Assembly: GCF_003258605.2 (NCBI RefSeq) | Contig: NZ_CP031264.1 | Location: 992,001 to 1,056,000, forward strand | Reading direction: 5' to 3' | Length of the DNA stretch: 64,000 bases | Source: Peterkaempfera bronchialis | GTDB lineage: Bacteria; Actinomycetota; Actinomycetes; Streptomycetales; Streptomycetaceae | Shown: positions 57,573 through 64,000 of the stretch, piece after piece | Numbering within the stretch: the stretch's first letter is position 1 | Layout: every line of letters begins with the position of its first letter | Translations under genes and position numbers: made by a program | Notes under the pieces: model-generated | Databases searched by the model: none | Told to the model about the DNA's origin: nothing | What the model saw: only the letters and a program-made list of their open reading frames with translations

Positions 57573-58691
57573 TCACTCGTGGCGCAGCAGCGCCCCGATG
57601 CCGTCGGCGGGCTTGGCGCCGTCGCCCGGCCGCAGCACCACCAGGTCGGCGGCGGTGGCTGCCAGCGTACGGGCGATGGCGGCGTCGGCCCGGTCCTGCT
57701 GCGGCACCTCCACGCCGAGCAGTCGGGCGTCCTCGCTGAAGAGCGCCAGCTGGCCGGGGTCCGGGCCGATCCACAGCCGGGCCTCGGACTCGGGGCGGTC
57801 CTCCAGCAGTACGGTGAGCACCTTGCCCTCGGCCAGCGCGTTGACCACCGGGCCCACGCCCTCGACGGCCAGGCCGTGGCGGCCCAGCTCCTGGGCGAAC
57901 CGGTCGGCCGCAGCCATCCGGGGGCGGGCGGCGCGGGCGGCGACCGCCGCCTGCCGGGCGGCCTCGATATGGGCGGGGCTGGTCCCCTCGGCGCGGCCTC
58001 CGGTGTCCAGTTCGGTGACGGTCTCCTGCCACCGGGCGGGCAGATGCTCACGGAGCAGCGCCACCGCCCGGACGTCGCCGGTCACCAGGATCGCCTCCAC
58101 CGCGAACCGCTCGGCGACGGCGGCGGCCTCGGCGGCCACCGAGCGGGCGTTGCGGTCCCAGGTGTTCTCGGCCCGCCGCTGGTAGCGGGGCTGCGACCAG
58201 CCGCCGGGGTGGCTCTTGTGGATGGGGTCGGTGCTGCCCTGGACCTCCTGGGCGTCCTCGGGCGTCTCCCGGCCGCCGGCGCCCAGGCTCCAGACGCTGA
58301 AGTCGGCGCCGGTGCGGTCCACCGCGACCAGCAGGTGCGGGATCTGCTCGCCGCGCTGCACCAGCAGCGGCATCACATGCGGCAGCGGCGCCCAGACCGC
58401 CCGGGTGGCCGGGGGCGGGTCGGGCAGCGGTTCGCTGTGCACGACCCGCCCTCCGGTGGCGAAGACGGCCAGCCCGCGGCGGCCCGGGGAGCCGCGCAGC
58501 TCGGTGATGGCCTGGTGCACCGCGTCGGCGGTGGCGGGGTCGGCGCCCTGCTCCAGCAGTTGCTCGCGAGCGGAGCGGGCGCGCAGCGGGATGGCCTGCC
58601 GGGCGTCCTCCGCGTCTCCCCCGATGTCGGCGTAGGCGCTGGCCCAGGGGCCGGGGTGCCCGTACAGGGGGCGCAGGTCGGTCAGTCTCAC
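57573..58691 (-). CDS. Vms1/eRF1-like (baeRF, Rv2629-type) protein
   Basis: A 372-residue cytoplasmic protein. The sequence HPGGWSQPRYQRRAE, followed by NTWDRNARSVAAEAAAV, is the signature of bacterial eRF1-like release/ribosome-rescue factors; GGWSQ stands at the place of the GGQ loop. The N-terminal part is a beta-rich domain (LAVFATGGRVVHSEPLP), the C-terminal third an L7Ae-like domain. GTG 58691 follows GGAGGA. Family members include Mycobacterium Rv2629 and may act on stalled or dormant ribosomes. Confidence 0.8.
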   Translation of the reverse strand: MRLTDLRPLYGHPGPWASAYADIGGDAEDARQAIPLRARSAREQLLEQGADPATADAVHQAITELRGSPGRRGLAVFATGGRVVHSEPLPDPPPATRAVWAPLPHVMPLLVQRGEQIPHLLVAVDRTGADFSVWSLGAGGRETPEDAQEVQGSTDPIHKSHPGGWSQPRYQRRAENTWDRNARSVAAEAAAVAERFAVEAILVTGDVRAVALLREHLPARWQETVTELDTGGRAEGTSPAHIEAARQAAVAARAARPRMAAADRFAQELGRHGLAVEGVGPVVNALAEGKVLTVLLEDRPESEARLWIGPDPGQLALFSEDARLLGVEVPQQDRADAAIARTLAATAADLVVLRPGDGAKPADGIGALLRHE

Positions 58692-58919
58692 GGCGGGTTC
58701 CTCCTGACCTCGCGGGCGGGCTGCTCTGCGGGTTCCCGGTCAGCCGGGGGCGAAACCGCACCGGCCGGGGCCCGGGGCCGTGCGGGCGGCGCCTCCGGGG
58801 CGGGGCGGGGGATATGGCGGGGCAGGGGGATATTCGGTGTCGGGCGGCCGGCGGGACGGTGAGGATGGGGCCGGGCGGCGTCCGCCGCCTTGTACGGTCC
58901 CCTCGCGAGGAGCCAAGCC

Positions 58920-59318
58920 ATGACCACCCGCCTCACCCATCTCGCCGCGCCCGCCGGGGTCGCGCCCGGCACCGGTTACAGCCATGTGGTCTCCGGCAGC
59001 GGGCGGCTGGTCGCCGTCTCCGGGCAGATCGCCGTGGACGAGCACGGCGAGTTGGTGGGGCCCGGCGACCCGGCGGCGCAGGCCCGGCAGGTCTTCGAGA
59101 ACCTGCGGCGCTGCCTCGCCGCAGCCGGTGCGACCTTCGCCGACGTGGTGAAGCTGACCTTCTATGTCACCGACACGGCCTATCTGCCCGCCGTCCGGAT
59201 CGCCCGGGACGAGGTGATCGACACCGAGCGCCCGCCGGCGAGCATGGCGATGCAGGTCGCCGCGCTCATCCGGCCGGAGCTGCTGGTGGAGGTCGATGCG
59301 CTGGCGGTGGTCGGCTGA
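58920..59318 (+). CDS. RidA/YjgF-family protein
   Basis: A 132-residue member of the RidA family. SGRLVAVSGQIAVDEHGELV, QARQVFENLRRCLAAAGATF and DVVKLTFYVTD are its usual segments; the late Arg/Glu pair that binds carboxylates appears as RPELLVEVDALA. Members hydrolyse enamine/imine intermediates from PLP enzymes. GAGGAG precedes ATG 58920. It lies upstream of a convergent alpha-glucosidase gene, with no apparent operon. Confidence 0.9.
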   Translation: MTTRLTHLAAPAGVAPGTGYSHVVSGSGRLVAVSGQIAVDEHGELVGPGDPAAQARQVFENLRRCLAAAGATFADVVKLTFYVTDTAYLPAVRIARDEVIDTERPPASMAMQVAALIRPELLVEVDALAVVG

Positions 59319-59333
59319 CCGGTTGACCAGCCG

Positions 59334-60986
59334 TCAGGAGTCCGGGTAGCGCAGCCAGGCGGCGGTGTCGGGCGGGAGGAGTCCGCCGGTCAGCGGGTCG
59401 GAGGTGAGCAGGAGTTCGCCGGGTGGCAGGGGCTGCGGGCGGCTGCCGAGATTGACGGCGCAGACCAGGCCGCGGGAGTGGCGGAAGGCCAGCAGCTGCG
59501 CCGGGTCGCCCTGGTCCAGCCAGCGGAGGGTGCCGTCGCCGCCGTGGGTGCGGCGCAGCCGCAGGGCGGTGCGTACCAGTTCCAGGGTGGAGCCGGGGGC
59601 GCCGGTCTGGGCCGCCACCGAGAGGTCGGCCCAGGTGGGCGGCTGGGGCAGCCAGGCCGGTCCCGGGCCGAAGCCGTACGAGGGCCCGGTCGGCGTCCAG
59701 GGCAGGGGGACGCGGCAGCCGTCGCGGCCCTTGCGGGTGTGGCCGGAGCGTTCCCAGGTGGGGTCCCGGAGGGCGTCGGCGGGCAGGTCGGCGACCTCCG
59801 GCAGGCCGAGTTCGTCGCCCTGGTAGAGGTAGGCGGAGCCGGGGAGGGCCAGCATCAGCAGGGTGCCGGCCCTCCCCCGGCGGCGGCCCAGGGTGTCGTC
59901 GGCGCCGTCGGCACCCTCCACATCGCCGCCCGGGGCGAGCAGCCAGGCGTCGCTGTCGGCGCCGGGCGGCAGGGCGTAGCGGGAGCGGTGCCGAACCACA
60001 TCGTGGTTGGAGAGCACCCAGGTGGTGGCGGAGCCGTGCTCGCCGTCGGCGGCCAGCGAGGCGTCGATGACGGAGCGGAAGGCGGTGCCGCTCCAGGGTG
60101 TGGTGAGGAAGTCGAAGTTGAAAGCCTGGTGCAGTTCGTCGGGGCGGGTGTAGCGGGCACGGCGCGGGTGGGGCAGCCATGCCTCGGCGACGGCGGCGCG
60201 CGGCGGTCGGTAGGTGTCCAGGAGGCGGCGCCAGTCGCGGTAGATCTCATGGACCTCCTCGCGGTCCTCCAGAGGGTGGTCGGGGTGCTGGTTGATGATC
60301 CGCAGGTCGTTGGAGGGGCCGAGGTCGCGCAGTGGGTCGGCGAGGTCCTTGGCGAGGCCGTTGGCGACGTCGATGCGGAAGCCGTCCACGCCGAGGTCCA
60401 GCCAGAACCGCAGGATCCTGCTGAACTCGGTGCGGACCGAGGGTTCGGCCCAGTTCAGGTCGGGCTGCTCGGGGGCGAACATATGCAGATACCACTGGCC
60501 GTCCGGGACGCGGTGCCAGGCGGGGCTGCCGAACTTGGCCCGCCAGGCGGTGGGGGGCAGCGCGCCGTCGGGGCCTTTGCCGTCGCGGAAGACATAGCGG
60601 GCGCGGGCGGGCGAGTCGGGGCCGTCGGCGAGCGCGGCACGGAACCACGGGTGCCGGTCGGAGGTGTGGTTGGGGACGAGGTCGATCAGTACCCGCAGAC
60701 CGCGCTCATGGGCGCGGACGATCAGCGTCTCGGCGTCGGCGAGGGTGCCCAGCCGGGGGTCCACATCGCAGTGGTCGGCGATGTCATAGCCGCCGTCGGC
60801 GAGCGGGGAGGGGTAGAAGGGGGTGAGCCACACGGCGTCCACGCCGAGGGCGGCGAGGTGGTCGAGGCGGGCGGCGGCGCCGGGCAGGTCGCCCAGGCCG
60901 TCGCCGTCGGAGTCGGCGAAGCTGCGGACGTAGACCTGGTAGATCACGGCGTCGCGCCACCAGCGGTGGTCGGTGCTCGTCGGCAT
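59334..60986 (-). CDS. GH13 alpha-glucosidase
   Basis: A 550-residue cytoplasmic enzyme. WWRDAVIYQVYVRSFADSDG is the typical oligo-1,6-glucosidase/alpha-glucosidase start. Catalytic residues: nucleophile Asp206 in DGFRIDVANG, acid/base Glu268 in AVAEAWL, and Asp329 in LSNHDV; DLVPNHTSD is region I. ATG 60986 begins right at the family start. Probably cleaves alpha-glucosides such as maltose or trehalose-like sugars brought in by the importer at 53989-57314. Confidence 0.92.
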   Translation of the reverse strand: MPTSTDHRWWRDAVIYQVYVRSFADSDGDGLGDLPGAAARLDHLAALGVDAVWLTPFYPSPLADGGYDIADHCDVDPRLGTLADAETLIVRAHERGLRVLIDLVPNHTSDRHPWFRAALADGPDSPARARYVFRDGKGPDGALPPTAWRAKFGSPAWHRVPDGQWYLHMFAPEQPDLNWAEPSVRTEFSRILRFWLDLGVDGFRIDVANGLAKDLADPLRDLGPSNDLRIINQHPDHPLEDREEVHEIYRDWRRLLDTYRPPRAAVAEAWLPHPRRARYTRPDELHQAFNFDFLTTPWSGTAFRSVIDASLAADGEHGSATTWVLSNHDVVRHRSRYALPPGADSDAWLLAPGGDVEGADGADDTLGRRRGRAGTLLMLALPGSAYLYQGDELGLPEVADLPADALRDPTWERSGHTRKGRDGCRVPLPWTPTGPSYGFGPGPAWLPQPPTWADLSVAAQTGAPGSTLELVRTALRLRRTHGGDGTLRWLDQGDPAQLLAFRHSRGLVCAVNLGSRPQPLPPGELLLTSDPLTGGLLPPDTAAWLRYPDS

Positions 60987-61129
60987 GGGGAATACGTACC
61001 CGGCGGCGGGGCGCGGGGCACCCGCCCGGGGGCGGTGCCCGTTCCGTACTCCTTGCGGATTCCGGGTGCGCCCGCCCGGCGGCGGTGCCACGGTGGAGGC
61101 ACCAGCACGGTCGAGGAGAGGAACCCAGC

Positions 61130-62536
61130 GTGGCGCTGCACAAGGGCCGGGACGACGACCGGCGACTCGCCGTCAACCCCTTCCTCGGGGAGACCGACCC
61201 GGTGGGCTCCATGGCGGTCGCTCCGCCGCTGCACCGGCTTCCGGACGGGCCCATGACGCCGTCCGCCGCCTACCGCCTGATCCATGACGAACTGCTGCTC
61301 GACGGCAACGCCCGGCTCAACCTGGCCACCTTCGTCACCACCTGGATGGAACCCCAGGCGGCCACCCTCATGTCCGAGTGCTTCGACAAGAACATGGTCG
61401 ACAAGGACGAGTACCCGCAGACCGCCGAACTGGAGCGGCGCTGCGTGGCCATCCTCGCCGACCTCTGGCACGCCCCCGACCCCGCCCAGGCCGTGGGCTG
61501 CTCCACCACCGGCTCCAGCGAAGCCTGCATGCTCGCCGGGCTGGCGCTCAAACGCCGCTGGATGCACCGCAACGCCGACCGGTACGCCGCCGGGGCGCGG
61601 CCCAACCTGGTGATGGGCATCAATGTGCAGGTCTGCTGGGAGAAGTTCTGCGCCTACTGGGAGGTCGAACCCCGGCTCGCCCCGATGGAGGGCGAGCGCT
61701 ACCACCTCGACGCCGAGCAGGCGGTGCGGCTCTGCGACGAGAACACCATCGGCGTGGTCGGCGTGCTGGGCTCCACCTTCGACGGCAGCTATGAACCGGT
61801 CCAGGACATCTGCGCCGCCCTGGACGACCTCCAGCAGCGCACCGGCCTGGATGTGCCGGTCCATGTCGACGGCGCTTCCGGCGCGATGGTGGCGCCGTTC
61901 CTGGACGAGGAGCTGGTCTGGGACTTCCGGCTGCCGCGCGTTGCCTCCATCAACACCTCCGGCCACAAGTACGGTCTGGTTTTTCCTGGCGTGGGCTGGG
62001 CGCTCTGGCGCGACCAGGAGGCGCTCCCCGAGGAGCTGGTCTTCCGGGTGAACTACCTCGGCGGCGACATGCCGACCTTTGCGCTCAACTTCTCCCGGCC
62101 CGGCTCCGAGGTGGTCGCCCAGTACTACACCTTCCTGCGGCTCGGCCGGGACGGCTACCGGGCCGTGCAGCAGGCGTCCCGGGACGTGGCCGGGCGGCTC
62201 GCCGACGGTATCGAGGCGCTGGGCTGCTTCCGGCTGCTCACCCGGGGCGACCAGCTGCCGGTCTTCGCCTTCACCACCGCCGACGATGTCACCGCCTTCG
62301 ACGTCTTCGATGTGTCGCGGCGGCTGCGCGAGCGCGGCTGGCTGGTCCCCGCGTACGCCTTCCCGGAGCATCGCGCGGACCTGTCGGTGCTGCGTATCGT
62401 CTGCCGCAACGGCTTCTCGCAGGACCTCGCCGACCTGCTGCTGACCGACCTCGGCAGACTGGTCGAAGAACTGCACCACCAGCCGAAGCCGCTCCAGCAG
62501 CTGGGCGTCGAGCCCCGCACGGCCTTCCACCACTGA
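61130..62536 (+). CDS. gadB: Glutamate decarboxylase
   Basis: A 468-residue PLP enzyme close to the E. coli GAD length. NLATFVTTWMEPQAATLMSE, CSTTGSSEACMLAGLALKRRW, the Asp of HVDGASGAMVAPF and the Schiff-base Lys280 in INTSGHKYG are all present. It converts glutamate to GABA and consumes a proton. GTG 61130 follows GAGGAGAGGA. No glutamate/GABA antiporter gene is adjacent, so it may serve GABA-shunt metabolism rather than acid resistance. Confidence 0.93.
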   Translation: MALHKGRDDDRRLAVNPFLGETDPVGSMAVAPPLHRLPDGPMTPSAAYRLIHDELLLDGNARLNLATFVTTWMEPQAATLMSECFDKNMVDKDEYPQTAELERRCVAILADLWHAPDPAQAVGCSTTGSSEACMLAGLALKRRWMHRNADRYAAGARPNLVMGINVQVCWEKFCAYWEVEPRLAPMEGERYHLDAEQAVRLCDENTIGVVGVLGSTFDGSYEPVQDICAALDDLQQRTGLDVPVHVDGASGAMVAPFLDEELVWDFRLPRVASINTSGHKYGLVFPGVGWALWRDQEALPEELVFRVNYLGGDMPTFALNFSRPGSEVVAQYYTFLRLGRDGYRAVQQASRDVAGRLADGIEALGCFRLLTRGDQLPVFAFTTADDVTAFDVFDVSRRLRERGWLVPAYAFPEHRADLSVLRIVCRNGFSQDLADLLLTDLGRLVEELHHQPKPLQQLGVEPRTAFHH

Positions 62537-62544
62537 ACCACGAC

Positions 62545-62578
62545 GCCTCCCGGCGCGGACCGCAGCCGCCCGGGAGGC
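62545..62578 (+). terminator. Hairpin after glutamate decarboxylase
   Basis: GCCTCCCGG (62545-62553) pairs perfectly with CCGGGAGGC (62570-62578), loop 16 bases, just before the ribosome-binding site of the next gene. Confidence 0.5.
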
Positions 62579-62593
62579 CCCGGAGGCACCACC

Positions 62594-63736
62594 ATGTCCG
62601 ACACCGACACCGGCACCCCGCCCCCCGCACCCTTCACCCGCGACGACTACGCCGCCCGGATGGCCCGCGCCGCCCGGACCGCAGCCGAGGCGGGACTGGC
62701 CGGACTGGTCGTCATGCCCGGCCCCGACCTGGCCTGGCTGACCGGCTACCTGCCCACCGCGACCACCGAGCGGCTCACCCTGCTGGTGCTCGACCCCGAC
62801 CGGGAGCCGACGCTGCTGGTCCCGGCCCTGGAGCAGGGCGACGCGGCGGCGGCCCCGGGCGCCGGGGCGGTCGCCATCGGCGGTTGGAAGGACGGCCAGG
62901 ACCCCTACGCCGCCGCAGCGGCGCTGCTGCGCCCGGAGGGCCGCTACGGGATCTCCGACTCCTCCTGGGCCCAGCACCTGCTGGGGCTTCAGCGGGCCCT
63001 GCCGGGGACGGCGTACGCGGCGCTGAGCGAGGCGCTGCCGATGCTGCGCGCGGTCAAGGACGCGACCGAGCTGGAGCGGCTGGCGGCCGCCGGGGCCGCC
63101 GCCGACGCCGCGTACGAGGATGTGCTGAGGGTGCGCTTCGCCGGGCGGCGGGAGTCCGAGATCGCCGCAGACCTGGCGGCGCTGCTGCTGGAGCACGGGC
63201 ACAGCCAGGTCGACTTCACCGTGGTCGGCTCGGGCCCCAACGGCGCCAACCCGCACCATGAGGCGGGCGAGCGGGTGATCCGGGACGGCGACATGGTGGT
63301 GCTGGACTTCGGCGGGCTCAAGCACGGCTACGGCTCCGACACCACCCGTACGGTGCACGTCGGCGAACCCACCGCCGAGGAGCGCCGGGTGCATGACGTC
63401 GTCCGGGAGGCGCAGCAGGCCGGCTTCGAGGCGGTGCGGCCGGGGGTGGCCTGCCAGCAGGTCGACCGGGTGGCCCGGTCGGTGATCGACCAGGCCGGGT
63501 ACGGGGAGTACTTCATCCACCGCACCGGGCACGGCATCGGGGTGACCACCCATGAGCCGCCGTACCTGGTGGAGGGCGAGGAGCTGCCGCTGGTGCCGGG
63601 GATGTGCTTCTCGATCGAGCCGGGGATCTACCTCCCGGGCCGCTTCGGGGTGCGGATCGAGGACATCGTGGTCTGCACCGAGGACGGCGGCCGCCGGCTG
63701 AACGGCACGCCGCATGGGATGGCCGTGGTCGCCTAG
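62594..63736 (+). CDS. Xaa-Pro peptidase family M24 enzyme
   Basis: A 380-residue enzyme with a creatinase-type N-domain and the pita-bread catalytic domain. All five metal ligands of M24 are present: Asp238 in VVLDFGG, Asp249 in GYGSDTTRT, His313 in RTGHGIGV, Glu342 in SIEPG and Glu356 in VRIEDI. It should be a dimetal proline dipeptidase or aminopeptidase P, and a useful contrast to the altered homologue at 14580-15890. GGAGG precedes ATG 62594. Confidence 0.92.
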   Translation: MSDTDTGTPPPAPFTRDDYAARMARAARTAAEAGLAGLVVMPGPDLAWLTGYLPTATTERLTLLVLDPDREPTLLVPALEQGDAAAAPGAGAVAIGGWKDGQDPYAAAAALLRPEGRYGISDSSWAQHLLGLQRALPGTAYAALSEALPMLRAVKDATELERLAAAGAAADAAYEDVLRVRFAGRRESEIAADLAALLLEHGHSQVDFTVVGSGPNGANPHHEAGERVIRDGDMVVLDFGGLKHGYGSDTTRTVHVGEPTAEERRVHDVVREAQQAGFEAVRPGVACQQVDRVARSVIDQAGYGEYFIHRTGHGIGVTTHEPPYLVEGEELPLVPGMCFSIEPGIYLPGRFGVRIEDIVVCTEDGGRRLNGTPHGMAVVA

Positions 63737-63756
63737 CCGCGGTCGCCTGGCGGGCA

Positions 63757-63810
63757 GCACGGAGCCCGCACCCGGACCGGTCAGGGGGGCGGCGGGGCGC
63801 GGGCCCGTGC
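63757..63810. terminator. Probable bidirectional terminator
   Basis: GCACGGAGCCCGC (63757-63769) pairs with GCGGGCCCGTGC (63799-63810) with one mismatch and a long loop, between convergent M24 and GH1 genes. Confidence 0.4.
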
Positions 63811-63820
63811 TGATGCTATG

Positions 63821-64000
<180 letters not shown>

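Overview
The window comes from a very high-GC, gene-dense actinomycete, most likely a member of the Streptomycetaceae. Supporting signs are GC-saturated third codon positions, frequent GTG starts, ATGA/GTGA start-stop overlaps and sugar ABC importers without their own ATPase (typical of genomes with a shared MsiK). Secreted chitinase, xylanase and proteases, a SpoIIE-type phosphatase and rare in-frame TTA codons also fit. No rRNA, tRNA, CRISPR array or complete mobile element was seen; one transposase scrap and one decayed SDR gene mark old rearrangements.

Layout. (1) 1-1471: tail of an ABC ATPase, an ArsR regulator, an SDR. (2) 1888-12829: a carbohydrate locus with a ROK regulator, a CUT1 importer, a GH36 alpha-galactosidase and, at both ends, large secreted DUF4832-type proteins that share one C-terminal module. 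(3) 13144-23349: a long minus-strand operon combining a two-component flavin monooxygenase, a crotonase, a split transketolase, an M24-fold protein with an altered metal site and a Dabb protein; a beta-hydroxyacid dehydrogenase follows, and PucR and AraC regulators lie beside it. This is the best candidate for an undescribed pathway. (4) 23728-28833: IS5-type transposase remnant, an HTH-GAF-SpoIIE-ATPase signalling protein, and a coupled pair of an inositol-monophosphatase-like enzyme and an unknown protein. (5) 29408-35787: GH10 xylanase, MarR/MFS efflux pair, isochorismatase-like hydrolase, broken SDR, TrmB/LuxR regulator. (6) 35914-43722: fungalysin M36 protease, IclR regulator, lytic transglycosylase, ArsR/MFS pair. 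(7) 43824-48172: five-gene minus-strand operon (HAD phosphatase, NAD-binding dehydrogenase, two P-loop kinase-like proteins, beta-helix membrane protein) with no recognised pathway. (8) 48343-64000: GH19 chitinase, PAP2 phosphatase, YbaK deacylase, serine hydrolase, MazG, S1 protease, a second CUT1 importer, a Vms1/eRF1-like protein, RidA, GH13 alpha-glucosidase, glutamate decarboxylase, Xaa-Pro peptidase and the C-terminus of a GH1 beta-glucosidase.

The common theme is scavenging of plant and microbial polymers. Secreted GH10, GH19, DUF4832 proteins and proteases would release sugars and peptides, the two importers would take up oligosaccharides, and cytoplasmic GH36, GH13 and GH1 enzymes would finish hydrolysis. 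Four genes (ArsR 633, MarR 31103, ArsR 41561, YbaK 50521) have a TAnnnT hexamer exactly 6 nt before the start codon, the layout of leaderless transcripts. Three genes carry a TTA leucine codon and may depend on the bldA tRNA. Functions below come from motif recognition by eye; no database search was possible.
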